DNA from: a virus
IMG/VR virus record: IMGVR_UViG_3300034061_005615
Coordinates: 1 to 23,318 of that record
DNA length: 23,318 nucleotides
Reading direction: 5' to 3' (one strand)
The number at the start of each line of letters is the position of its first letter. The first letter of the stretch is position 1. The translations under genes were made by a program, and so were the position numbers. The notes beneath the pieces are model-generated. The model had not been told where the DNA came from. It saw only the letters and a list, made by a program, of their open reading frames with translations, and made no database searches. Shown here piece by piece: positions 6,403 through 14,182 of this stretch.

Positions 6403-7521
6403 AACATTATTTTTCTCCCCGTAAATTAAGTAATCAGGATTAATAACTTTCGCAACTTTGTGGCGTTCACCACTTAAACATTTGATGACAATACCTTCAT
6501 GTGGTACTTTAGTTCCTTCAATAAAATTATTAAAAACAAATTTATCTTGAGTGTCTTTGTTCCATAAACCACTGTATAATAATTCAACTCTTGGTAGATC
6601 TAATGTTTTAAAAATACCTCGTTCATCAAAAAAGGGTTGGTAGGTTCCATTAATTTCAACATCAAACCCTGCGAACTTTATATCCTGTAAACCATATTCG
6701 TAGTTCTTTTGAATTCCATGTCCATAGATCTCACCATAAATCACAACTCCACTCCCTAAAAGTTGTGGTGTGTAATATTTTTTAACATATCCCCACAACT
6801 TCTCTTTGATCTTATATTCATTAGCAATAGTTCTCCAAACATCAGTAGAATAGAATCCTTGAGACTCGGATCCTTTCTCAACATTGTGGGATCCGTAAAC
6901 ATATTCAAAGTAGACCCAATGGTTTCCGAAGAATTTTCTAATGCGATCCCATAAAGAAAGTTTTTTCTTTTTCACAATACCATAACGAGCGTTGGTTCCG
7001 TGAAGTTTACGAGTAATTGACACTCTATCTTCTTCACTGAATAACTCAGGCACATTCTTTAAGTTAGGAAACTTGTGGTAAACATGGAAGTTAGGGTTTT
7101 GGTGATATTTGAACTTTCTACCTCCAACACTCATCTCAACCATCTTAACTGGTGGTTCGTACTTAGTAACACCCAAGATACCCATCATATCGTGACCTTC
7201 ACTTACATTGTTCTCCAAAGATTTTGGTGCTAAATATTTGAATGGTATTAGTAAACACTCAGAGTAAACTCCACGTAATTTCACAGTTCTAACTCTCTGC
7301 CCTTTTCTCAAGTATCCAGTCACTCCCATTAAATCAGATAACTCAACAGGGATTACCGCATCAGTAGTTGCAACAACAACCTTATCACCTACACTGTATT
7401 CACCTTTCTTGGTGATTGCTTGCCAACCACCAACCATAGCAAGTTCGATGTTATCTGCCCCTTCTATTGGTCTGATCTCTCCGATTACACCAACATAACA
7501 TACACTATTTAAATTTTCCAT
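6388..7521 (-). CDS. RNA ligase, DraRnl (DRB0094/Rnl5) type
   Basis: A 377-aa ATP-dependent RNA ligase that joins 3'-OH and 5'-phosphate ends through an enzyme-AMP intermediate. An N-terminal OB-like region (about 1-130, with GEIRPIEGADNIELAMVGGW) precedes the nucleotidyltransferase domain, the order seen in the Deinococcus DRB0094 ligase. Visible motifs: I, KLHGTN with nucleophile Lys172; III/IIIa, VIYGEIYGHGIQK (260-272) and FAGFDV; IV, HEGIVIK (341-347); V, around HKVAKVIN (354-361). All catalytic positions look intact. It sits two genes downstream of the cREC protein, a partner seen with RNA repair ligases, and a kinase and a phosphoesterase are encoded at 14183-15255. Likely role: repair of tRNA or other RNA cut by host defence nucleases; sealing of nicked RNA/DNA hybrids is possible. 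Confidence 0.93.
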   Translation of the reverse strand: MENLNSVCYVGVIGEIRPIEGADNIELAMVGGWQAITKKGEYSVGDKVVVATTDAVIPVELSDLMGVTGYLRKGQRVRTVKLRGVYSECLLIPFKYLAPKSLENNVSEGHDMMGILGVTKYEPPVKMVEMSVGGRKFKYHQNPNFHVYHKFPNLKNVPELFSEEDRVSITRKLHGTNARYGIVKKKKLSLWDRIRKFFGNHWVYFEYVYGSHNVEKGSESQGFYSTDVWRTIANEYKIKEKLWGYVKKYYTPQLLGSGVVIYGEIYGHGIQKNYEYGLQDIKFAGFDVEINGTYQPFFDERGIFKTLDLPRVELLYSGLWNKDTQDKFVFNNFIEGTKVPHEGIVIKCLSGERHKVAKVINPDYLIYGEKNNVGDSH

Positions 7522-7524
7522 TTT

Positions 7525-7788
7525 CTATACTTTTTCAAATTCTTCTTTTACCAATTCTATTTGACTATTCAACCTTTCAAGTTCTTTAGATATCATTTCT
7601 TTAATGGCATCTTTGTTATAAACACTAACCTCATCTTTTCTTGAGAGAAATGCCTTTGATGGGTTAAATTCAATTGTCACACCTAAAGAACAAGATTCTA
7701 ACGCAGATTCTAATTTATGTTTCTGTCTTTCCAATCTATCAAGGTTTTCTTTAACTTTTTTTGCTTGTTCAAATTTTTCTAATTCCAT
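7525..7788 (-). CDS. Unknown coiled-coil protein
   Basis: An 87-aa protein from the ATG at 7786-7788 (MELEKFEQAKKVKENL...), preceded by an A-rich stretch. The frame is open a further 14 codons upstream, but that would overlap the cREC gene by 32 bases. Residues 1-35 and 65-87 are heptad-like charged helices flanking a short strand region (GVTIEFNPSKAF), suggesting a helical hairpin with a small beta element. It lies between the cREC and RNA ligase genes (3 bases before the ligase start), so it may be co-expressed with the repair enzymes. No family recognised. Confidence 0.65.
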   Translation of the reverse strand: MELEKFEQAKKVKENLDRLERQKHKLESALESCSLGVTIEFNPSKAFLSRKDEVSVYNKDAIKEMISKELERLNSQIELVKEEFEKV

Positions 7789-7798
7789 AACTATTTTT

Positions 7799-8236
7799 TT
7801 ATATTGTGTGTTCCCAAAATATCCTATCACAATTTTGTGGTAATCTGTTGATGTGTCGATAATTGTTAATATATCCCATCATATTAGCGGCACCAACAGC
7901 ATTTGCTGAGTGAACAACAACTCTAACAACAGGTTTTCCGTCCATCCACTGATTAACCAACCACTTGGTACAATCCATACCAGTCTTTTCGGTTATGTTA
8001 TCGTAGTTAATTTCATAGTTTTTTACAACACCATGCAACCATTCTTTCATTGCACTATCACCTAAGTCGTGGTCCAAAGAAATTAGTTCAATATTTTCTA
8101 AACCAATCTCAGTTACCTTACTCACAAACTCGTCATAAGAACGAACTACTGTCCATTCAGGGATTCCTTCAACCCGCTCATTATTAGGACTCACAGGAGT
8201 TCTAACATCATCTAAATAAATTCTTGCTTTTTCCAT
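7799..8236 (-). CDS. Cyclic-phosphate processing receiver-domain protein (cREC)
   Basis: A 145-aa single-domain protein. It matches the cREC family: YLDDVRTP at residues 7-14 (Asp pair of the receiver fold), EW.VVRSYDEF (27-37), ISLDHDLGD (52-60) and HSAN..GA.NM (109-119). cREC domains are receiver-like folds without the phospho-Asp signalling role, predicted from comparative genomics to process 2',3'-cyclic phosphate RNA ends, often beside RNA ligases. The RNA ligase is two genes downstream, which fits. The HDxD and HSAN residues proposed as the active site are present. A TATATTTG box lies 14 bases before the ATG. Family call is fairly firm; the biochemical function is a prediction. Confidence 0.8.
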   Translation of the reverse strand: MEKARIYLDDVRTPVSPNNERVEGIPEWTVVRSYDEFVSKVTEIGLENIELISLDHDLGDSAMKEWLHGVVKNYEINYDNITEKTGMDCTKWLVNQWMDGKPVVRVVVHSANAVGAANMMGYINNYRHINRLPQNCDRIFWEHTI

Positions 8237-8242
8237 AATTTT

Positions 8243-8884
8243 TTATTTTTCAAATATACTAATAATATCACAACCATTCCATCCATTTAATGGATTAAAT
8301 TGTATACTAGTTTGAGATACTATTTTCATATTGTTATTTTCAACAAATAATTTAAATTGTTCTGACGACATATTAGACCTACCGGCAGTATTTTCAAATG
8401 AATTTTCACTTCCCCCATATAACCAAGAGTGGTGTATAAATCCTCTACCACCTGGTTTTAAAACTCTATACATTTCTTTTACATACTCTTCAATTACATT
8501 TGCGTGCATGTGAACAAAAGAATCAAATGAAAAAACCAAGTCTTGAGAATTATCTTTAACACCACTTAGGGATTTACCGTCATTGACAAGGTACTCCGAA
8601 ACATGATGCCCTAATTTTTCTTTTGTTTTTTCAATACATAAAGGATTTAAATCAATAACAATTAATTCAGACGCTAATATTGATAAAAATTGTGTTATTC
8701 TTCCAAATCCTGGTGCAATTTCTAATATTTTTTTATCTCTAAAATCTTTTATAAAATCAAAAATTTCGTTATTCCATAAATTTTCTGTTGTACCAAAACG
8801 GCCTGACCATTCGTGACCATTATCTGACCAACTACTCCGGTTATTCCATAATCTTTGTTCGTCTATGTTATAAAATTTTTCCAT
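8243..8884 (-). CDS. Class I SAM-dependent methyltransferase
   Basis: A 213-aa Rossmann-fold methyltransferase of the Methyltransf_11 kind. Motif I is LEIAPGFGR (54-62), the acidic residue binding the SAM ribose is in VIDLNP (76-81), and DLVFSFDSFVHM with YRVLKPGGRGFIHH gives motifs IV to VI. The N-terminal 35 residues (MEKFYNIDEQRLWNN...) form an aromatic-rich cap. The substrate cannot be read from the sequence: small molecules, sugars, proteins or RNA are possible. The gene lies 6 bases upstream of the cREC gene and has a TATATTTG box 8 bases before its ATG. No DNA-methylase SPPY/DPPY motif is present, so it is distinct from the methylase at 18939-19790. Confidence 0.88.
   Translation of the reverse strand: MEKFYNIDEQRLWNNRSSWSDNGHEWSGRFGTTENLWNNEIFDFIKDFRDKKILEIAPGFGRITQFLSILASELIVIDLNPLCIEKTKEKLGHHVSEYLVNDGKSLSGVKDNSQDLVFSFDSFVHMHANVIEEYVKEMYRVLKPGGRGFIHHSWLYGGSENSFENTAGRSNMSSEQFKLFVENNNMKIVSQTSIQFNPLNGWNGCDIISIFEK
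8251..8258 (-). promoter_or_regulatory. TATATTTG box before cREC
   Basis: An exact match to the Bacteroidota -7 consensus TAnnTTTG on the minus strand, 14 bases before the cREC ATG and inside the 3' end of the methyltransferase gene. No clear -33 TTG at the usual distance. Confidence 0.45.
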
Positions 8885-8889
8885 AATTT

Positions 8890-9288
8890 TTACAAATATA
8901 ATAATTTTTCTACATTCAATTCTTTTCCTGTCATCACAAAATACGCATTTTGTAATTCGTGAACATATTTCATAGGTTTAATACCACTTAACCCTTCAAT
9001 ACCATACAAACCTTTATGTATGTGTGTGAGTGATGTATCATCTGTCTCCCACCACTCAAACTCACCAATACCAGGTGCGGTGTTTTTCATTTTAACAAAA
9101 TGAAGTAACTCCAAAACCTCATCGGTTATTTCAACCGGTTTGAAGTCATCGATGTGAAGAGGTAAACCATCTTTGGTTCCAATATAAAGTCCGTTAAAGG
9201 CAATCGCTTTAACATTAGTTGGTGTTCCGAAAAGTGGGTGGGTCACAATACTACCCACCCTTAACTCATTCAATGTCATACAATCCAT
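8890..9288 (-). CDS. Bacteroidota phage-type conserved protein (ELRVG...YVHELQN family)
   Basis: A 132-aa protein of unknown function. It has the layout of a short protein seen often in Bacteroidota phages and prophages: an N-terminal ELRVGSIV strand with a small beta barrel (TNVKAIAFNGLYI), a PVEITDEVLELLHF helix, a divergent middle (EFEWWETDD), and a closing YVHELQNAYFVMTGKEL helix. I know of no assigned role. Start: the ATG at 9288 follows an A-rich stretch; an ATG three codons later (9279) would place the conserved ELR element nearer the N-terminus and is an alternative. The gene overlaps its upstream neighbour by about 23 bases. Confidence 0.75.
   Translation of the reverse strand: MDCMTLNELRVGSIVTHPLFGTPTNVKAIAFNGLYIGTKDGLPLHIDDFKPVEITDEVLELLHFVKMKNTAPGIGEFEWWETDDTSLTHIHKGLYGIEGLSGIKPMKYVHELQNAYFVMTGKELNVEKLLYL
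8893..8900 (-). promoter_or_regulatory. TATATTTG box before the methyltransferase
   Basis: Exact TAnnTTTG match on the minus strand, 8 bases before the methyltransferase ATG, within the last codons of the upstream gene. It would give a very short 5' leader. Confidence 0.45.
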
Positions 9289-9628
9289 CTTTTTCAGAAT
9301 CCCTCATCATTTTCACTAAAAGAGCTTCTCTGTTATACTTTCGTATTAGTTTGAAGGTCTCGGGAATATCAGTAAACTCTGATGGTGGGCTATCGATTCT
9401 ACCTGGTAAGAATATCAAAGTAAATCCGTGATTTCCATATAACCTCTCTTTCACTTTAATACCACAGATTTCATCAATATAAACCCAAGGGAAGTTACCC
9501 TGAAGTTTAATTTCAATTCCAATTTTTTTCAATCTTTCTACAAAGACCTTGATTTTATCACCAGTCAATTTTGTAGAGTCATCTTCTCTTTCCATATAGG
9601 TTCCAAATTTAGTTTCTATTATTTTCAT
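9266..9628 (-). CDS. Unknown 120-aa protein
   Basis: A soluble protein starting at the ATG at 9626-9628 (MKIIETKFGTYM...), which overlaps the upstream stop as ATGA. The frame is open 30 codons further upstream, but that part runs through the membrane-protein gene in another frame. Features: KLTGDKIKVFVERLKKIGIEI helix-strand, WVYIDEICGIKVKER, FTLIFLPGR, then a helical C-terminus ending DGLYDIE. No family recognised. Confidence 0.65.
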   Translation of the reverse strand: MKIIETKFGTYMEREDDSTKLTGDKIKVFVERLKKIGIEIKLQGNFPWVYIDEICGIKVKERLYGNHGFTLIFLPGRIDSPPSEFTDIPETFKLIRKYNREALLVKMMRDSEKDGLYDIE

Positions 9629-9888
9629 TTCATTAACTCTAAAAATATTATTACAACAACGGACCCAAACAAATATCCAAGTCCCGAACATAATGCCAAT
9701 ATTATTCTTTCCTCCCAAGTTTTTGACTCAACCATAAACCCCACGAAAGGTAATGATAAGAATGGTCCGATGAATGCAAAAAATAACATTCCAGTATAGT
9801 TTTTGTCGGCCACTACAGTAATGTAAAATGTACTTCCAATCTCTAATATAAGTGCCGAGAAAAAAACAATCAAATATTTTTTAATCAT
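9625..9888 (-). CDS. Small membrane protein with three predicted helices
   Basis: An 87-aa very hydrophobic protein (MIKKYLIVFFSALILEIGSTF...). Predicted helices at about residues 4-25, 33-52 and 62-84, with a charged loop VESKTWEER between the second and third. ATGA overlaps with both neighbours (9885-9888 and 9625-9628) make this a translationally coupled cluster. No family recognised; position among unknown small genes gives no further clue. Confidence 0.7.
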   Translation of the reverse strand: MIKKYLIVFFSALILEIGSTFYITVVADKNYTGMLFFAFIGPFLSLPFVGFMVESKTWEERIILALCSGLGYLFGSVVVIIFLELMK

Positions 9889-10106
9889 CTAAGAACATAT
9901 GAATGAATTACTACTACTAATTTACCGCCCATCAAAGCCCTGTCAGATTGTATTTGTATATCTAACCAACCCAAGTCTTCTTTGAGTCTATTTGCCTGAA
10001 TTTCAACTTCGTGTTCAGCATCTTCTTTTGTTTTGAAGAAACCGAAGTAAGAATCACAACTTCCTGTCTTATCACACACTCCGTAAATTATCTCTCTTTG
10101 AGCCAT
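9885..10106 (-). CDS. Unknown 73-aa protein
   Basis: A small soluble protein (MAQREIIYGVCDKTGSCDSYFG...) built like a short alpha/beta unit: strand IIYGVCD, strand SYFGFF, a long charged helix (KTKEDAEHEVEIQANRLKEDLG), then strand KLVVVIHSYVL. The pattern of two strands, a helix and a strand resembles small phage proteins that modulate host factors, but no family is recognised. It overlaps the upstream zinc-binding gene by 35 bases and the downstream membrane gene by ATGA. Confidence 0.65.
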   Translation of the reverse strand: MAQREIIYGVCDKTGSCDSYFGFFKTKEDAEHEVEIQANRLKEDLGWLDIQIQSDRALMGGKLVVVIHSYVLR

Positions 10107-10263
10107 AACATTCTAATTTTTTGTCTTTAACATTCCACAAATCTTTCACCCCTTCGGTCATATGACAATTATGTTGTTTACCAGTCCTACGACCAAACTC
10201 AACAATCATATCATTATGACGATTACGAATAGAGTGTGGACACTCTTTACAAGGTTTTTTCAT
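10072..10263 (-). CDS. Small zinc-binding protein, DUF6283-like
   Basis: A 63-aa protein with PCKECPHS at residues 4-11, NCHMTEG at 32-38 and ECYGSKR at 51-57. The set CxxC, CH and C looks like a zinc site and matches the PCxxCP...CH...CxG pattern of DUF6283 proteins, common in phages and actinobacteria; their role is unknown to me. The start overlaps the upstream stop as ATGA (10260-10263). Family call moderate. Confidence 0.65.
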   Translation of the reverse strand: MKKPCKECPHSIRNRHNDMIVEFGRRTGKQHNCHMTEGVKDLWNVKDKKLECYGSKRDNLRSV

Positions 10264-10487
10264 TTTAATTTTGAGTCAATAAATTCTTTTGCATCCTTCA
10301 ACTTGTCGAAATCATATTTAATACCATCAAATGTTACTTCGTAGGAATGCCACTTGGTGAACTTACTATCTCCACTTTGAAATGTTCTTGGGTCTTTTTT
10401 TCTAAAAGAGTCCTTCATCTTGGAACCTTCATACTTGACGATCTCAACGCCACAATATTCTCTTTTAGTTTCTTTAGTTGTCCACAT
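10260..10487 (-). CDS. Unknown basic 75-aa protein, first gene of its unit
   Basis: A basic, soluble protein (MWTTKETKREYCGVEIVKYEG...) with strand-rich segments (YCGVEIVKYEG, HSYEVTFDGIKYDF) and a C-terminal helix (KLKDAKEFIDSKLK). No family recognised. It opens a run of four overlapping small genes (10487-9625). Its ATG follows a TATCTTTG box by only four bases, implying a leaderless or nearly leaderless mRNA, the same arrangement as the kinase gene at 15255. Confidence 0.65.
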   Translation of the reverse strand: MWTTKETKREYCGVEIVKYEGSKMKDSFRKKDPRTFQSGDSKFTKWHSYEVTFDGIKYDFDKLKDAKEFIDSKLK

Positions 10488-10491
10488 GGAA

Positions 10492-10499
10492 CAAAGATA
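10492..10499 (-). promoter_or_regulatory. TATCTTTG box, four bases before ATG
   Basis: Exact Bacteroidota -7 consensus (TAnnTTTG) on the minus strand, then TTCC and ATG. With the usual -7 spacing, transcription would start at or next to the A of ATG. Confidence 0.6.
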
Positions 10500-10522
10500 A
10501 GAAATTAATTTGGATATAGAAA

Positions 10523-12388
10523 TTATTTTATTGTTCTTTTTATAGATCCGTCACTATAAATTTCAATAACAACTCCTGTGGTGTTTTCATTAACTTCTTG
10601 TCCTGCTAAGTTAATTCTTTTTATTACGGTAATTACTTTATCAGTATTATTGATCTGAATTGGCCCGTAAGTTTGATTCATCCCGTCTATATCATATTGT
10701 TTAAGACGATAATAATTGTATAATTGTTTTACATTTTGATCAATTAAATTGTATTTAATTTCTTGAGTGGAGTTTTGTGAAGCCTGAACTTCACCTATTG
10801 AATTCCATTCATGTCCATCTTCACTTTTTTCAACAATAAAATGACTGGTATTATGTTCAGTCGCAGTTGCCCATCTTATTAAATTATAATTACTTTCTTT
10901 ATTACCTTCAAGATATAATAACTCAATAGGTAATGCAGATATTCTTGACATTGCAACATCCCTACAACTTGATTGGATGTCACAATAAGCATTTGTGTTA
11001 ACATGAATAAATATTGTTCCTGTGGCGTTTGGTGTGAAATTAACAACTGCCGTTCCTGTTGCAAGAACCGTACCATTGTAAGTCCCTTGTCTAACCGTAA
11101 TCCAATCTGTTCCAACTGAAGAAGTTGCAACATAAGGTGTATTTGAAATTGCATTATACCATGTTGAGTATTCTCCAGCGTATTGACAATAAATAGATTC
11201 ATATGGTGCTCCACCTAACACAGGCATAAATTGAGCTCCATAATTTATTGTGTTTGTACATGGTCCTGGTGTTGGTGGATTAACACAATTTAAAGACACG
11301 GAAAACGCAGAGTTTGATGAATAACCATGAACTAAAATCCAATATGTTGTCCCATTAACCGAGTTCCAAGAGTATGATGCTGAAGTTCCCCCACAACCAG
11401 GTCCGTTATCATCATTACCACCAACACATGTAAGTGAATAACAGGTTCCTGAAAAAACAGAAATCTTACTATCCCATGCGGTAACACAAAGTGATGCCGT
11501 CATAATCTGTCCATTTCCTATTATCTTATACCAAACACCGGGATATGACTGAACAATACCACAAGACCCCAATTCTCCATAACCTGATGTTGTTGCATTA
11601 ACCGTAGTCCCTGCAATCGTCTGACCACAAGATATTGTTGTTGCATTACAAACTAAATCATTTGATGGTGGTGGTGGTGGTAAACAAGTTATACAAGAAA
11701 TAGATGATGTTCCGCAGTTCATAGCGGTACCACAAGTATTATTTGTGTTGTAATGAACGAAATATGTTCCTGAGGACGGACAAACCCAATTTAATGGGGC
11801 GTTTCCGCTGGCGACTACAGTACCATTAAATGTTCCTGATCTAACCGTTATGAATCCACCTAAATTGTAAGCTGATTGATATGTTTGTCCTGCAATACAA
11901 GAATAAATTGGACTATATTCTCCTTGAAATTGACAAGTACTAATGATTACAGTTGTTGGTGTTGATGGTGCGATTGCAGACCCATATAAAGTTGTATTAG
12001 TGCATGGACCTGCAACAGCTCCCGCACAACTTGCTAATACGGTTTGTCCTCCCGTAGTTGCGGTTCCAGCAACCGGTTGAATAGTATTGATTATGGTGGT
12101 TCCCGCACCATTGAGAACTCGTATGCGCATTTCTGTAGGATAAAGTCCTGCAGTGGTTCGGAATACTCTAATTGTTGACCCTACTGCCGCCATAAATGTA
12201 GAACTAGTAGGTCCGTACCCCACACAACTTAAATTAGATAAAACGGTTACACCATTAACAGAAACGGATACCGCTCCTCCATTCCAACCATCACCCCATG
12301 TGTCAGTTCGTTGAATAGTGTGAAGACATGATTGAGAAAATAAAAAAGATGAAAATAGGACAAAAAATACAATCAATATATTCTTCAT
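10523..12388 (-). CDS. Large secreted flavobacterial-type surface protein with T9SS-like C-terminus
   Basis: A 621-aa secreted protein from the ATG at 12386-12388, which yields a clean signal peptide (MKNILIVFFVLFSSFLFSQ). A start 23 codons upstream is open but would bury the signal. After it: a DTWGDGWNGG domain (about 25-130); two copies of a Cys-rich module of about 110 residues (GEYSPIY...FITVRSGTFNG...FVHYNTN and GEYSTWY...WITVRQGTYNG...FIHVNTN); between them a PPPPPSNDLVCNA linker and a beta-sandwich module with SKISVFSGTC and WILVHGY; then a fibronectin-like stretch (LIRWATATEHNTSHF) and a last segment, INLAGQEVNENTTGVVIEIY..., like short C-terminal signals on flavobacterial exported proteins. 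Such modules belong to host surface adhesins. In a phage it could be a moron changing the host surface, or a virion adhesin; a host-derived origin is likely. Confidence 0.88.
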   Translation of the reverse strand: MKNILIVFFVLFSSFLFSQSCLHTIQRTDTWGDGWNGGAVSVSVNGVTVLSNLSCVGYGPTSSTFMAAVGSTIRVFRTTAGLYPTEMRIRVLNGAGTTIINTIQPVAGTATTGGQTVLASCAGAVAGPCTNTTLYGSAIAPSTPTTVIISTCQFQGEYSPIYSCIAGQTYQSAYNLGGFITVRSGTFNGTVVASGNAPLNWVCPSSGTYFVHYNTNNTCGTAMNCGTSSISCITCLPPPPPSNDLVCNATTISCGQTIAGTTVNATTSGYGELGSCGIVQSYPGVWYKIIGNGQIMTASLCVTAWDSKISVFSGTCYSLTCVGGNDDNGPGCGGTSASYSWNSVNGTTYWILVHGYSSNSAFSVSLNCVNPPTPGPCTNTINYGAQFMPVLGGAPYESIYCQYAGEYSTWYNAISNTPYVATSSVGTDWITVRQGTYNGTVLATGTAVVNFTPNATGTIFIHVNTNAYCDIQSSCRDVAMSRISALPIELLYLEGNKESNYNLIRWATATEHNTSHFIVEKSEDGHEWNSIGEVQASQNSTQEIKYNLIDQNVKQLYNYYRLKQYDIDGMNQTYGPIQINNTDKVITVIKRINLAGQEVNENTTGVVIEIYSDGSIKRTIK

Positions 12389-12547
12389 AGTAAAAATAAA
12401 TAAAATAAAATTATTTACTCTCTTGAAGAATCTTTTTAGGAAACCCCCATATTCCACGGGCAGGTTGAGTTCACAAATAAATACTAATATAATTGAGATT
12501 AGTTGTTAATAGACCCCATATATTGAGCAAACTATAACTTTAGATTA
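12389..12547. other. Upstream region of the secreted protein
   Basis: About 160 bases without a gene if the 12388 start is right. On the minus strand it holds AGTATTTATTTG at about 12470-12481 and TTTATTTATTTTT just before the ATG, both promoter-like but not exact consensus matches. No terminator was found after the RlpA-like gene. Confidence 0.3.
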
Positions 12548-12940
12548 TTATTTAACAATTTTTACGGTATCAACAGGAATTAAAATTACAGGTATCACTC
12601 CTCTTTTAAGAAAATTTAATTTTTTTGCCGTTCCGTAACTTAGATCAATAATAAACTTAGAACTTTTTGGTAATCTATCATTCACCTTAACATAACAAAC
12701 TGAGTCATTAATTGTGTTAGTAACTTTTAAAATTGTTCCGAACTTGAGATACTTGTGGGCTGCGGTTAAACTATCGGCATAAAATCTTTCTCCTGAGGAT
12801 GTTAATCTTCCTGTCAAATGTTGGCCATAATAAGATGCGGTTCCTCTGTATTCGGGGGTTGTTAAAATAAACGATAATAATATTAAAGGTATAAAAACCA
12901 ATAGTTTATTTAAGATTCCAATTTTTGTATTTTGTTTCAA
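12548..12940 (-). CDS. RlpA-like double-psi beta-barrel protein
   Basis: A 130-aa exported protein. A hydrophobic signal or anchor spans residues 8-27 (ILNKLLVFIPLILLSFIL), followed by one RlpA-like barrel: GTASYYG (33-39), TGRLTSSGERF (43-53), LTAAHKYLKFGT (58-69), VKVNDRLP (84-91) and FIIDLS (96-101). The usual NDRGP is NDRLP here, but the catalytic-type Asp (NDR) is present. RlpA proteins bind denuded peptidoglycan and some are lytic transglycosylases; there is no SPOR domain, so this is the minimal form. In a phage it could loosen the cell wall during entry or lysis. It overlaps the zinc-protease gene by 35 bases. Confidence 0.85.
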   Translation of the reverse strand: MKQNTKIGILNKLLVFIPLILLSFILTTPEYRGTASYYGQHLTGRLTSSGERFYADSLTAAHKYLKFGTILKVTNTINDSVCYVKVNDRLPKSSKFIIDLSYGTAKKLNFLKRGVIPVILIPVDTVKIVK

Positions 12941-14156
12941 TTTTTCTTTTACCGTATTTTTTTTCCATGATTTGTTGGTGTAGATCCCAATTTAGAATTG
13001 ATTCACTAACTTGTTCGTCATCTTTAGCCATAGCATATAGTTTAGATATTTTCTTTAACATTTTGTTTGCAACATATTGAAATCTCTCAAATTCATTTTC
13101 AAAAAACTTGGTTGGGTTTTTTTGATATTTAATTGTTTGAGATAAAAACTTATTTCTAATCTTGTCTGTCTTTTCAAGTTGTTTGACTTTTTCTTCCGCA
13201 TTACTAGGCAACAACCCTAGTTGCGAACCAAATCTTAAAAAGTCATCCATAGCATGCTCCGTCATAATTGTAAACAATTCCATTCTGTTGTTTACTAAAT
13301 CAATATAAGTAATTTCCAACACTCTGTTTATTTTTTCATCAATAGTCATGTTTGATGGATCCTCATTAACATGTTCAATAAGTTTGTCTAATCTTTCTTC
13401 TTGTTCTTTTAACTGTGTAATAAAATCATCAAATGAAAAGTTTTTAATTTCTAACAACTCTGTATAAACTCTATTATTTTCTAAAAATTCTTTAAATTGT
13501 GATTTTGTAATATTTTTTCTTTTCATTGAGTAAGCAACCTCTGTTGGTCTAACAAGATTTTCAATCGCATGAATGTAATACATGTATCTGTAGAACACTC
13601 TATCAATTACCGGTATTCCAAGATTACCTCTTCTTTGTGTCGCCTGATAGTCAGCATCAGGTCCTATTAAACCAAATTGTTTTGACTGCTTATCGTATTT
13701 GTGTTTGATCTCATGAGCCAAAGATGAAACATGTTCATCTCTTTCCTCCTCCATTTTTTGAATCAGTTGTTCAGGTCTCCAATTTTCACCAACAGCAAAA
13801 GTTATACTGAGCTCCAAAGTTGTTGAAGGTTCTGTTTCTTTCATATAAACATCTCTATTAAATCCAAAACCACCTCCCATTCCCATAGAAATAATATCTA
13901 AGACACCTTCTTGGTCTTCAATTTCTTCAATATTAACTTTAAGTTCATATGAATCAATTTTGACTTTTTTCTTATCACCTAACTCAAATTCAATATCACC
14001 ATCAAATTCATATTCATCTTCGACACTATCTATTGATTTTATGTCTTTTTCAACAATATCGTATAACATGTCGGCGGCGTCCAAAATATTTTCAGGAACC
14101 CCTAAAGCTTCTGTAATTAATTTTAATTGATTTTCGGTGATAACAATATTTCTCAT
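12906..14156 (-). CDS. Predicted zinc metalloprotease with virion-type leader
   Basis: A 416-aa protein. Residues 1-16 (MRNIVITENQLKLITE) match the leader shared with four other proteins here and end in an (I/L)xE site. The core has LAHEIKHKYD (147-155), a HExxH zinc site at 148-152, and a downstream ENLVRPTEVAYS (199-210) whose Glu206 is the likely third zinc ligand, as in phage zincins with an RPxEixA motif. Between leader and core lies an acidic region (20-110), and after the core a long helical tail with KKISKLYAMAKDDEQV. Likely a peptidase acting on prohead or host proteins, perhaps carried in the capsid; the substrate is unknown. A CATATTTA box lies five bases before the ATG. Confidence 0.8.
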   Translation of the reverse strand: MRNIVITENQLKLITEALGVPENILDAADMLYDIVEKDIKSIDSVEDEYEFDGDIEFELGDKKKVKIDSYELKVNIEEIEDQEGVLDIISMGMGGGFGFNRDVYMKETEPSTTLELSITFAVGENWRPEQLIQKMEEERDEHVSSLAHEIKHKYDKQSKQFGLIGPDADYQATQRRGNLGIPVIDRVFYRYMYYIHAIENLVRPTEVAYSMKRKNITKSQFKEFLENNRVYTELLEIKNFSFDDFITQLKEQEERLDKLIEHVNEDPSNMTIDEKINRVLEITYIDLVNNRMELFTIMTEHAMDDFLRFGSQLGLLPSNAEEKVKQLEKTDKIRNKFLSQTIKYQKNPTKFFENEFERFQYVANKMLKKISKLYAMAKDDEQVSESILNWDLHQQIMEKKYGKRKIETKYKNWNLK

Positions 14157-14161
14157 AACAA

Positions 14162-14169
14162 TAAATATG
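14162..14169 (-). promoter_or_regulatory. CATATTTA box before the zinc-protease gene
   Basis: Minus-strand CATATTTA, two mismatches from TAnnTTTG, five bases before ATG in the 26-base gap after the phosphoesterase gene. Weak on its own. Confidence 0.25.
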
Positions 14170-14182
14170 TTGGAGTTATAGT

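Noticed and set aside
12389-12457. Upstream start for the secreted protein
   Set aside because: The extra 23 residues add a basic, aromatic stretch before a perfect signal peptide; the ATG at 12386-12388 is a better start.
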